Shown here: positions 16,746-23,811 of the stretch, one piece after another
Numbering within the stretch: the first letter of the stretch is position 1
How the letters are laid out: the number at the start of each line of letters is the position of its first letter
Position numbers and translations under genes: made by a program
Notes under the pieces: model-generated
Told to the model about the DNA's origin: nothing
The model's database searches: none
The model's input: the letters and a program-made list of their open reading frames with translations, nothing else
DNA from: Streptomyces flavochromogenes
GTDB lineage: Bacteria; Actinomycetota; Actinomycetes; Streptomycetales; Streptomycetaceae
Length of the DNA: 64,000 bases
NCBI RefSeq assembly: GCF_000717595.1
Contig: NZ_JNZO01000033.1
Span: 86,598 to 150,597 of the forward strand
Reading direction: 5' to 3'

Positions 16746-17686
16746 GCGTTGTCCTTCCTCGCGTCGACGGGGGCGAGCGGGCCGGGGTCCGGCGTGCCCG
16801 CCATGTGGCAGCGGATCTCCTTCGACGGCGGGCCGGCCGTGCCCCACAGGTCGGAGAGCTCCGGGACACGTCGCCACACGCGGGCGATCCAGGTGTCCTC
16901 GACGATCTGGGCGACCTCGGAGGTGTACTCGCAGACGAGCCCGGACGGGTCGGTGAAATAGGAGAAGGTGTTGTTGCCGGGGCCGTGGCGGCCGGGCCCC
17001 CACTGGGGGGTGATGCCGTGGTGGCGGAGCCGGCCGAGGCCGCGCATGAAGTGGTCGACCGAGCTCATCTCGTACGCCACGTGGTTGAGCGAGGTCCACT
17101 CGGCCTGGTTGAAGGCGATGCAGTGGTGGTCGGCGTTGCAGCGCAGGAACGCCATCTGGTGCTCGGACCAGTCGGAGACGCGCAGTCCGAGCACCTCCCG
17201 GTAGAAGGCGACGGCGGCGTCGATGTCGACGGTGTTGAGCACCGCGTGGGTGACCCCGACGGGCACGGCGCCGTCCCGTCCGCGGGGGACGACCGCCTCG
17301 ACCTGGGCGCTGATCTCGACGAGACGCCCTTCGGGGTCGGTGAACCGCAGGCCGTATCCGCCGCCGGCCTGGTCGAGGGGGCCGGGGCCGAAGACGGGGA
17401 CGATGCCCCGTGCTTCGAGGCGCCGGGCGGCCTCGTCGACCTCGGCGGGGGTGGCGACGGCGAAGGCGAGCCGGCCGAGGCCCACGCGCTCGCGTTCGGT
17501 CAGGTGCAGGACGTGGTGCTCGTCGCCGGTGCCGCGCAGCCACCGCGCGCCGCCGTCGGACTCGACGGTCTCGAGCCCCCAGACCTCCTCGTAGAAGTCG
17601 GCGGCCTCGGTGAAGGCGGGCGTGTGCAGCTCGACGTACCGCAGGGAGCGGAGCCGGGCGATCGGGCCTGGCGGTGACGGTTGCAT
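16742..17686 (-). CDS. Two-domain extradiol ring-cleavage dioxygenase (VOC superfamily)
   Basis: The product has 314 residues made of two vicinal-oxygen-chelate domains (about 15-130 and 142-262). The iron ligands of type I extradiol enzymes are found at His147 (GVTHAVLN), His202 (LNHVAYEM) and Glu253 (CEYTSE), almost the BphC spacing, so the C-terminal domain is catalytic. It should cleave a catechol-type ring next to its hydroxyls. The ATG at 17686 and the ATGA overlap with the aspartate-dehydrogenase-like gene place it second in the operon. Catechol identity unknown. The C-terminal 45 residues are variable. Confidence 0.9.
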   Translation of the reverse strand: MQPSPPGPIARLRSLRYVELHTPAFTEAADFYEEVWGLETVESDGGARWLRGTGDEHHVLHLTERERVGLGRLAFAVATPAEVDEAARRLEARGIVPVFGPGPLDQAGGGYGLRFTDPEGRLVEISAQVEAVVPRGRDGAVPVGVTHAVLNTVDIDAAVAFYREVLGLRVSDWSEHQMAFLRCNADHHCIAFNQAEWTSLNHVAYEMSSVDHFMRGLGRLRHHGITPQWGPGRHGPGNNTFSYFTDPSGLVCEYTSEVAQIVEDTWIARVWRRVPELSDLWGTAGPPSKEIRCHMAGTPDPGPLAPVDARKDNA

Positions 17687-17706
17687 GGGTCTCTCCAGTC
17701 GGGCGG

Positions 17707-17756
17707 GCGGGCCCGGACGGTCGGTTCGGGCGGCGGGCCCGGACGGTCGGTTCGGG
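17707..17756. repeat. 24-bp direct repeat, two copies, upstream of the extradiol gene
   Basis: A 24-base unit (GCGGGCCCGGAC... to ...TTCGGG) occurs at 17707-17730 and 17733-17756, identical and two bases apart. It fills most of the 85-base gap between the aldehyde dehydrogenase stop and the dioxygenase start. Slippage duplication is the simplest origin. The centre GGGCCC is palindromic. Confidence 0.8.
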
Positions 17757-17771
17757 GGTGGGCGTGCCGGG

Positions 17772-19256
17772 TCAGCCGGCCCAGGGAAGGGGGGCGTCGG
17801 AGGTGCCCCAGTACAGGGACTTCTGTCGCTGGTAGGCGCGGATCGCGTCCCGGCCCTTCTCCGTGCCGAGGCCGCTGTCCTTCCATCCGCTGAACGGGGT
17901 GGCGGCGCTGAACTGCTTGTACGTGTTGATCCAGACGGTGCCGGCCTCGATCCGGCGGGCGATCCGCCAGGCGGCGCGCAGGTCGCGGGTCCAGATGCCG
18001 CAGGCGAGGCCGTAGACGGAGTCGTTGGCCTGGCGGACGAGGTCGTCCTCGTCGTCGTAGGGCAGGGCGACGAGGACCGGGCCGAAGATCTCCTCCCGGC
18101 AGGTGCGGGAGGCGTTGGCCAGGCCGTCGAGGACGGTCGGGAGGTAGTAGGCGCCGTCCTGGTACCGCTCCCCCGTGGGCGCCGAACCGCCGCAGAGCAC
18201 GCGCGCGCCTTCGGAGCGGGCGAGGTCGACGTAGGCGGCGACCGAGTCGCGGTGGCGGTGGTGCACCAGGGGGCCTACCTGGGTGGAGGGGTCGGTGCCG
18301 GGGCCGACCCGCAGCTTGCGGACGCGCTCGACGAGCTCGCCGACGAAGGTGTCGTGGATCTCGCGTGCCACGAAGAGCCGCGAGCCGGCGATGCAGGACT
18401 GACCGCTGGACGAGAAGATCCCGAACAGCACTCCGGCCAGCGCCTGCTCGATGTCGGCGTCGGCGCGCACGATCGTCGGCGACTTGCCGCCGAGCTCCAG
18501 TGAGGCGGGGACGAGCTTCTGGCCGGCGATCGCGGCGATGGACCGGCCGGTCTCGGTGCCCCCGGTGAATCCGATCCGGGCGACGAGGGGGTGGCGCACG
18601 AGGGCGTCGCCGACGGTCCGGCCGCTACCGGGCAGTACCGAGAGGAGGGCGGTGGGCAGGCCGAACTCGTCGAGTGCCCGGGTGATCAGGCGACCGAGCG
18701 CGAGGGACACCAGGGGGGTCCAGGCGGCGGGCTTGAGGAGGACGGCGTTGCCGGCGGCGAGCGCGGGGGCGATCTTCTGCGCGTCGCTGGCGACCGGGGA
18801 GTTCCAGGGGTTGATCGCGCCGACCACACCGATCGGCTCGTGGACGCTCATGGTGACGTACGGGCCGCGGGACGGGGTGACCGTGTCCTCGGCCGTCTCC
18901 AGGGCGGCGGCCATGTACCGGAAGGTGCCCGCCGCGCTGAGTGCGAGTGCCCGGGTCTCGGCGAGGGTCTTGCCGGTGTCGGCCGTCTGTACGGCGGCGA
19001 GCTCGGGGGCGGCCTCTTCGGTCAGCTCGGCGATCCGGTGCAGGAGGCGGGCGCGCTCGTGGGCGAGCAGGTCGCGCCAGGCGGGGTTCGCGGCGGCCCG
19101 CGCCGCGGCCTCGGCCGCCTCGCCGACCTCGGCGACGGAGGCGGAGTGGATGGTGGCGAGGACGCGTCCGGTCGCCGGGTCGACGGTGTCGACGGGCTCG
19201 CCCGCACCGCGTCGCCACTGGCCCGCGATCAAGATGTCGGTGGGAAGGAGCGGCAC
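17772..19256 (-). CDS. Aldehyde dehydrogenase, first gene of the catabolic operon
   Basis: The product has 494 residues and is NAD(P)-dependent. The motif AINPWNSP contains the conserved Asn at about 152, Glu254 is in LELGGKSP and the nucleophile is Cys288 in SSGQSCIAG. It resembles betaine-aldehyde and muconic-semialdehyde type dehydrogenases, and differs clearly from the betB product at 3919-5427. It is the first gene after the divergent promoter region; the resolved minus-strand promoter lies about 95 bases upstream of its ATG at 19256. In the pathway it would oxidise the aldehyde or semialdehyde made by ring cleavage or by the ThDP enzyme. Confidence 0.9.
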   Translation of the reverse strand: MPLLPTDILIAGQWRRGAGEPVDTVDPATGRVLATIHSASVAEVGEAAEAAARAAANPAWRDLLAHERARLLHRIAELTEEAAPELAAVQTADTGKTLAETRALALSAAGTFRYMAAALETAEDTVTPSRGPYVTMSVHEPIGVVGAINPWNSPVASDAQKIAPALAAGNAVLLKPAAWTPLVSLALGRLITRALDEFGLPTALLSVLPGSGRTVGDALVRHPLVARIGFTGGTETGRSIAAIAGQKLVPASLELGGKSPTIVRADADIEQALAGVLFGIFSSSGQSCIAGSRLFVAREIHDTFVGELVERVRKLRVGPGTDPSTQVGPLVHHRHRDSVAAYVDLARSEGARVLCGGSAPTGERYQDGAYYLPTVLDGLANASRTCREEIFGPVLVALPYDDEDDLVRQANDSVYGLACGIWTRDLRAAWRIARRIEAGTVWINTYKQFSAATPFSGWKDSGLGTEKGRDAIRAYQRQKSLYWGTSDAPLPWAG

Positions 19257-19350
19257 GGCTGGACCTCCGGGCAGGGGCGGAAGGGGAGTTGGCTCCGGGC
19301 ACGGACGGAGCCCGGCTCGATCCCGGGACCGGAATCGTCGAAGTGCTAGA

Positions 19351-19379
19351 AATCTAAGCGCTTAACTATTTCTCGACAA
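19351..19379 (-). promoter_or_regulatory. Promoter and operator of the catabolic operon
   Basis: Read on the minus strand, TTGTCG (19379-19374) and TAGATT (19356-19351) are separated by exactly 17 bases, a good sigma-70-type promoter facing the aldehyde dehydrogenase. The perfect palindrome TAAGCGCTTA (19355-19364) lies across the -10 edge and spacer, so a bound repressor would block RNA polymerase. Related half-sites recur at 19470-19480 and 19489-19494. Confidence 0.65.
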
Positions 19380-19469
19380 GCCCCTGAGTCGAGATCGTTG
19401 CCGAATCGGCCTTGAGCACGCCATTCACGGAGCCGATGATGACTACCGGGCCCGCGAGACAGAGATCTC

Positions 19470-19513
19470 TAGGCGCTTAACCATTGACCGCTTAGATAAG
19501 GACCCCTACTGTC
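19470..19513 (+). promoter_or_regulatory. Promoter and operator half-sites of the MFS importer gene
   Basis: TTGACC (19484-19489) and TACTGT (19508-19513) are 18 bases apart and lie about 35 bases before the importer ATG. GGCGCTTAA at 19472-19480 sits just upstream of the -35 box and CGCTTA at 19489-19494 just inside the spacer; both match half of the palindrome at 19355-19364. The three sites suggest one regulator controls both directions. Confidence 0.55.
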
Positions 19514-19548
19514 TCGGCAACTCCCCTGCCCGCGGAAGGACCCCCTCC

Positions 19549-20913
19549 ATGACGACTGTGGCCGGTAAGCAGGCCCTCGGCTCCGTAGCCGCGCGACTCG
19601 AACGACTTCCGCACTCCCGGTGGCACGTCAAGGTCCGGTTCCTGATCGGCGCCGTCACCTTCTTCGAGGCGTTCGACCAGCTCCTCGCCGCGTCCGCGCT
19701 GCCCGTCCTGATGAAGGAGTGGCACCTCACCACCGGACAGGCCACCCTCGCCGTGACCGCCGCCTCCATCGGAATGCTGCTCGGCGCCCTGGCGGCCGGC
19801 TGGCTCGGCGACCGGATCGGCCGCGTCCGCACCGTCGCCCTGGGAGTCGGCATCACCGGCCTCGCCAGCCTCGCCGTCGCCTTCTCCGGCAGCATCGAGA
19901 CCTTCTCGCTCTTCCGGTTCGTCCAGGGCCTCGGCATCGGCGGGGTCGTACCCGTCGCCGCCACGTACATCAACGAGATCGCCCGCTCCGACAAGCGCGG
20001 CCGGTTCGTCCTGCTGTACGAGATGATCTTCCCGGCCGGCCTCGCCGCGGCCACGCTGGTGGCCGTGTGGGTGGTGCCCCAGTTCGGCTGGCGCGCGATG
20101 TTCGTCATCGGCACGATCCCGGTGCTGCTCGCCGCCGCGCTCCCCCGTCAGGTCGCCGAGTCCCCGCGCTGGCTGCTCTCCCGCGGACGCGTCCGGGAGG
20201 CGGAGGAGGTCATCGCGCGCATCGAGGCGGAGGTCGCCCGCTCCACCTCCGAGGCACTGCCCGCCCCCGCCGCGGACCTGGCCGACGAGCCGGCCGGCGG
20301 CCGCCTGGGCGATCTGTTCCGGGGACGCTACCTCCGGCGCACCGTGGTCGTGTCGGGTCTGTGGTTCGTCGCGTACTACGTCAACCACGGCATCTCCACC
20401 TGGCTGCCCTCGCTCTACACGAAGACCTTCGGCCTGGACCTGACGACCGCCCTCGTCTACAGCCTGCTCAGCAACGTGACGGGCCTGCTCGGCACGTTCG
20501 TCGTCGCCCTGCTGATCGACCGCGTCGGCCGCAGGCCCGCGCTGGTGGGAGCGCTCGTCGGCACCGTGCTCTCGCTCGGCGTGCTCGCCCTGGCGGGCGC
20601 GACCTCGGGCGGCCAGGTGGCGGTCTTCGCCTCCTGTACGACCTTCTTCCTCTACGCGATCAACGCGGGCCTCTACCTGTACTCCCCCGAGCTCTACCCC
20701 ACGTCCAACCGGGCCAAGGGCGCCGCGTTCGGCGGTGTGTGGAACCGGCTGGGCGTCATCCTCGGCCCGGTGACCGTCGGCGCGATCATCGGCGCGGGCG
20801 GCAGCCTGTCCCTCGTCTTCGCACAGCTCGCCGTGGTCGCGGCGGTGGGTGCCGCCATCGCCTGCTTCGCCGTCGAGACCAAGGGCAGGACGCTGGAGGA
20901 GCTCAACGCCTGA
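19549..20913 (+). CDS. MFS transporter, aromatic acid:H+ symporter type
   Basis: The product has 454 residues and about twelve membrane segments. GWLGDRIGRVRT at about 83-94 and the matching DRVGRRPALVG in the second half are the MFS loop motifs. The acid in the first helix (FFEAFDQL) resembles the DGxD region of the AAHS family. ESPRWLLSRGR and the C-terminal ETKGRTLEEL are usual in sugar and aromatic acid symporters. It should import the substrate of the divergent eleven-gene operon, judging by the shared control region. The ATG at 19549 has GGAAGGA upstream. Confidence 0.88.
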   Translation: MTTVAGKQALGSVAARLERLPHSRWHVKVRFLIGAVTFFEAFDQLLAASALPVLMKEWHLTTGQATLAVTAASIGMLLGALAAGWLGDRIGRVRTVALGVGITGLASLAVAFSGSIETFSLFRFVQGLGIGGVVPVAATYINEIARSDKRGRFVLLYEMIFPAGLAAATLVAVWVVPQFGWRAMFVIGTIPVLLAAALPRQVAESPRWLLSRGRVREAEEVIARIEAEVARSTSEALPAPAADLADEPAGGRLGDLFRGRYLRRTVVVSGLWFVAYYVNHGISTWLPSLYTKTFGLDLTTALVYSLLSNVTGLLGTFVVALLIDRVGRRPALVGALVGTVLSLGVLALAGATSGGQVAVFASCTTFFLYAINAGLYLYSPELYPTSNRAKGAAFGGVWNRLGVILGPVTVGAIIGAGGSLSLVFAQLAVVAAVGAAIACFAVETKGRTLEELNA

Positions 20914-20921
20914 GACTGCAG

Positions 20922-20994
20922 GCACGGAGCGGCGCCCGAGACGGAGCGGGCGCCCGGCACGGAGAGCGGGCGCCCGGCACGGAGCGGGCGCCCG
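20922..20994. repeat. Four imperfect GC-rich tandem repeats, probable terminator
   Basis: Four copies of an 17-20-base unit (GCACGGAG, then GCGGGCGCCCG) follow the importer stop: 20922-20939, 20940-20956, 20957-20976 and 20977-20994. Each later unit contains the palindrome CGGGCGCCCG. The block can fold into several alternative hairpins between the importer and the MarR gene. Copy number may vary between strains. Confidence 0.7.
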
Positions 20995-21018
20995 CGCGTT
21001 TTCACCTCAGGACTAAGA

Positions 21019-21036
21019 TTCTCAGTGCTGTGAGAA
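21019..21036. promoter_or_regulatory. Inverted repeat upstream of the MarR gene
   Basis: TTCTCA-GTGCTG-TGAGAA has perfect 6-bp arms and lies 33 bases before the regulator's ATG. It is a plausible autoregulatory operator. It differs from the GCGCTTA sites in the divergent importer/operon promoter, so the two may be read by different proteins. Confidence 0.5.
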
Positions 21037-21068
21037 GTCGGGGGACGACGCAGGACGAGGGGAAGAGC

Positions 21069-21608
21069 ATGGCTGCATCGAGGCCGTCGGACCGTGACGC
21101 CGTCGCGCGCGTGATCGAGGACTGGGCGCGGGAGCGGCCCGAGCTGGACACCAGCCCGCTGGAGGTCCTCGCCCGGCTCCACCGTTCCTATCTGCGCTAC
21201 AACACCCGGCTCACCGCTTCGATCGAACGCCACGGCCTGTCCGTGGCCGGCTTCGACGTCCTCACCGCGCTGCGGCGCGCCGGGCACCCCCACCGGCTCA
21301 CCGCGGGGCAGCTCGCCGACTCGGGCCTCGTGTCGTCGGCGGGGGTGACCCTGCGGATCGACCGCCTGGAGAAGGACGGCCTCATCGTCCGGGAACGGGA
21401 CGACGACGACCGCCGGGTCGTCTACTCCCGCCTCACCGACAAGGGTCTCGCGACGGTGGACGTGGTGTTCGCCGAGCACCTCGACAACGAGCGGCGGATG
21501 CTCGGGGGCCTGTCGCCCTCCGAGCACCGCCAGCTCGCACGGCTGCTGCGCAAGCTGGAGGTGTCGATCGTCGCCTCCGACGAGGAGCCGACCGGCACCA
21601 CGGCGTAG
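21069..21608 (+). CDS. MarR family regulator of the catabolic island
   Basis: The product has 179 residues with a winged-helix DNA-binding core at about 50-150. LTAGQLADSGLVSSAGVTLRIDRLEKDGLI is the recognition region and DDDRRVVYSRLTDKG is the wing. The longer N-terminal arm (about 40 residues) is typical of regulators of aromatic catabolism. It lies downstream of the importer and is the only regulator next to the operon, so it likely senses the aromatic compound or a CoA- or acid-derivative. The ATG at 21069 has GAGGGGAAGAG upstream. Confidence 0.88.
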   Translation: MAASRPSDRDAVARVIEDWARERPELDTSPLEVLARLHRSYLRYNTRLTASIERHGLSVAGFDVLTALRRAGHPHRLTAGQLADSGLVSSAGVTLRIDRLEKDGLIVRERDDDDRRVVYSRLTDKGLATVDVVFAEHLDNERRMLGGLSPSEHRQLARLLRKLEVSIVASDEEPTGTTA

Positions 21609-21618
21609 CGGGCGGCGA

Positions 21619-21641
21619 CGGTCGGGAACGTCCCCCGATCG
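21619..21641. terminator. Short hairpin between MarR and DoxX genes
   Basis: CGGTCGGG at 21619-21626 pairs with CCCGATCG at 21634-21641 (one G-T wobble) in the 44-base gap between two convergent genes. It is a plausible but modest terminator. Confidence 0.45.
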
Positions 21642-21652
21642 ACGAGACACCC

Positions 21653-22192
21653 CTAGCCGCGCACCACCAGGACGACGGCGGCCACGACCACCCCGAGCGC
21701 CACGGCGAGCACGCCGTGGGCGAGGCGGTGCGAGCGGAGCACGGGCAGGAAGCGGTCGACGGCGTAGCGGCCGGGACCGGTCAGGGCGAGCACGACGGCG
21801 GCCGTGGTCAGGAGCAGTTCGTACTCCACTCCCTGAGGGGCGAAGAAGGAGAACCCGGCGTCCGTCTTCACGGCCAGGGCGTTGACCAGGGTGCCGAGGA
21901 GGCCGGCGGCCATCAGCGGGGTGAGCAGGCCCAGGGCGAGTCCGAGTCCGCCGAGGGTCTCGGTGAGTCCGGCGACGAGGGCCATCGCCTTCCCGGAGGG
22001 GTAGCCGACCGAGGTGAAGAACTGCGCGGTGCCGTCGACGCCGCCGCCTCCGAACCAGCCGAACAGCTTCTGGCCGCCGTGGACGGCCATGGTGAGGCCG
22101 ACGGCAAGGCGCAGGACGAGAAGTCCGATGGCGTACGCGTGCGGGGACGGCGCCGCGGCGGTGCTGGTGCGGTCGATCGCGGGGGAGGTCAC
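21653..22192 (-). CDS. DoxX family membrane protein
   Basis: The product has 179 residues and four to five hydrophobic segments. LVLRLAVGLTMAVHGGQKLFGWF at about 25-47 and the following GLTETLGGLGLALG carry the DoxX family hallmarks. Members have been linked to redox and detoxification systems, but the exact reaction is not settled. It is divergent from a MarR regulator with two near-identical operators in the 101-base gap, so inducible expression is likely. The C-terminal hydrophobic tail is longer than in minimal members. Confidence 0.88.
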   Translation of the reverse strand: MTSPAIDRTSTAAAPSPHAYAIGLLVLRLAVGLTMAVHGGQKLFGWFGGGGVDGTAQFFTSVGYPSGKAMALVAGLTETLGGLGLALGLLTPLMAAGLLGTLVNALAVKTDAGFSFFAPQGVEYELLLTTAAVVLALTGPGRYAVDRFLPVLRSHRLAHGVLAVALGVVVAAVVLVVRG

Positions 22193-22224
22193 GGGGTGGT
22201 TCCTTCGTGTCGAGAAGCAGGTAG

Positions 22225-22272
22225 TTCAAATTTGAATCGGACACCGACTGTATATATTGATTCGAATTTGAA
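22225..22272. promoter_or_regulatory. Paired MarR operators around an AT-rich promoter core
   Basis: TTCAAATTTGAA at 22225-22236 is a perfect palindrome. TTCGAATTTGAA at 22261-22272 is its near copy in inverted order, and flanking bases GTTCAAATTYGAATC are shared when the strands are matched. Between them lies TATATATT (22251-22258), an AT island unusual here that could hold -10 boxes for both directions. The spacing of 36 bases centre to centre suits two dimers. Confidence 0.75.
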
Positions 22273-22293
22273 CAACCAAGGTAGGGTGGGCCC

Positions 22294-22782
22294 ATGGACG
22301 AACCGCGCTGGCTGAGCCAGGTCGAGATGCGCGCCTGGCAGGGCTTCCTCGTGGCGAGCAGCCTGATGTCCCGCCGCGTCGAGCAGCAGCTCAAGAGCCA
22401 CGAGGGCCTCTCCCACCCTCAGTACGAGGTCCTCGTGCGGCTGTCGGCGACACCCGACGGCGAACTGCGCATGACGGAACTCGCCGACGCCGTGCTCACC
22501 TCCAAGAGCGGCCTCACCTACCAGATCACCCAGCTGGAGAAGGCCGGTCTGGTGCGGCGGCGCGACTGCCCCACGGACGTACGCGGAACCTTCGCCGTGC
22601 TGACGGAGGAGGGGCGCCGGGCGCTCCACGACGCCGCCCCCGGGCACGTCGCCCTCGTCCGCGAGCTGTTCATCGACGCCCTCGAACCCGGGCAGATCGC
22701 CCTGCTCGCCGACGCCCTCGAGACCGTGGGGCATCGGCTGCGCGGGGACGACCCGTCACCGTCCGGCCCCCCGGTGAGGTGA
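22294..22782 (+). CDS. MarR family regulator, divergent from doxX-like gene
   Basis: The product has 162 residues with the MarR fold. SHPQYEVLVRLSATPDGELR precedes the recognition helix TSKSGLTYQITQLEKAGLV, and DCPTDVRGTFAVLTEEG forms the wing. No sensing cysteine pair is seen, though one Cys (RRRDCPTD) lies in the wing and could be redox-active as in some DUF24/OhrR-like proteins. It should repress itself and the divergent DoxX gene through the two TTCAAATT palindromes. The ATG at 22294 has AAGGTAGG upstream. Confidence 0.9.
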   Translation: MDEPRWLSQVEMRAWQGFLVASSLMSRRVEQQLKSHEGLSHPQYEVLVRLSATPDGELRMTELADAVLTSKSGLTYQITQLEKAGLVRRRDCPTDVRGTFAVLTEEGRRALHDAAPGHVALVRELFIDALEPGQIALLADALETVGHRLRGDDPSPSGPPVR

Positions 22783-22831
22783 CAGGCCCTCCTCGCCCGA
22801 GGCGGCGGGAGCGGGGGGCCACGAAGCCGGA

Positions 22832-22862
22832 TGCCCGGAGGAGGCGTCGCTCTCTCCGGGCA
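22832..22862. terminator. Terminator between MarR and lipid kinase genes
   Basis: TGCCCGGAG at 22832-22840 pairs exactly with CTCCGGGCA at 22854-22862 across a 13-base loop, in the 117-base gap of two convergent genes. Confidence 0.65.
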
Positions 22863-22899
22863 CCGGGTCCGCCGGCCCGGGGGCCTGCGGACGTCCTGG

Positions 22900-23781
22900 T
22901 CAGGCCAGGACGTTCAGAGCGGCGGGCCGCACCCTGAGGGTCACCGGCAGGACCGCGTCGACCTCGCCGTCCGCGCCGTACGGGAGAGGGCGGTCCGCTT
23001 CGAGGCGGACCTCCTTGCCGCGCAGGATCTCCACCTCGGGCCGGTTCACGTGCACGCCCGTCTTCAGCTCGTTCATCATGGCGAAGAAGAGGCGCTTGGG
23101 CGCCTGCTTGATGACCACGACGTCGAGCAGCCCGTCGTCGATCCGCGCGCCCGGTGCGACGTTCCTCCCGAACCCGTAGAAACCCGAGTTCGCCACGACC
23201 ACGGTGTAGCCGGTGCGCCCGTGGCGTACCCCGTCGATGGTGACGCGGTACGCGGCGGGCTTCCAGGCGAGGACCGCCCGCAGGCCGCCCGCGTAGTACG
23301 AGGCCGCGCCGCGCAGCACGCGGGAGGCGTTGGCGTGGCGGTTGGCGACCGCGTCGACGCCCGCGTACACGCTGCCGAGGACGCAGGTCCCCGCGTGCAC
23401 GGCCGACTCCACCTCGATCGTGTCGACGGCCCGCGGCTCGCCGTGGAGCAGTATCTCGACGAGCTGCCGGGCGTCCGCGGGGAGGCCCAGGGCGCGGGCG
23501 AAGTCGTTGCCGCGCCCCGCAGGGACGAGGCCGAAGACCGTGTCCGTACCGCTGAGCGCGCCTCCGACACAGCCGGCCATGCCGTCACCGCCGACGGCGA
23601 GCACGACATGTCCCCGCGCTCCGGCGTCGTGGGCGAGCTCTCGGGCGTGCTCCAGGCTGCGGCTGTAGACGGTGTCGAGCCTGGCGCCCGCCTCCCGCAG
23701 CAGACGGGCCAGCGGGAGCAGACCCGCCGTGCCGCTGGAACCCCCTGCGGTGGGGTTGACGACGGCGGTGAACTGTCGCAT
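22900..23781 (-). CDS. Diacylglycerol kinase-family lipid kinase
   Basis: The product has 293 residues and should phosphorylate diacylglycerol or a similar lipid alcohol at the membrane surface. VVNPTAGGSSG at 7-17 and LAVGGDGM with GGDG at 64-67 form the ATP site of the DgkB/YegS family; PAGRGNDFA follows. The C-terminal beta-rich half ends in DGEVDAVLPV, as usual. It lies 30 bases after the AGPS-like flavoprotein and is probably co-transcribed with it. In M. tuberculosis the equivalent neighbour Rv2252 is described as a diacylglycerol kinase influencing mannosylated phosphoinositide lipids; transfer of that role here is inference. Confidence 0.88.
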   Translation of the reverse strand: MRQFTAVVNPTAGGSSGTAGLLPLARLLREAGARLDTVYSRSLEHARELAHDAGARGHVVLAVGGDGMAGCVGGALSGTDTVFGLVPAGRGNDFARALGLPADARQLVEILLHGEPRAVDTIEVESAVHAGTCVLGSVYAGVDAVANRHANASRVLRGAASYYAGGLRAVLAWKPAAYRVTIDGVRHGRTGYTVVVANSGFYGFGRNVAPGARIDDGLLDVVVIKQAPKRLFFAMMNELKTGVHVNRPEVEILRGKEVRLEADRPLPYGADGEVDAVLPVTLRVRPAALNVLA

Positions 23782-23811
23782 GGATCTGGCCTCCGGGCGG
23801 AGAAGTCGGGT

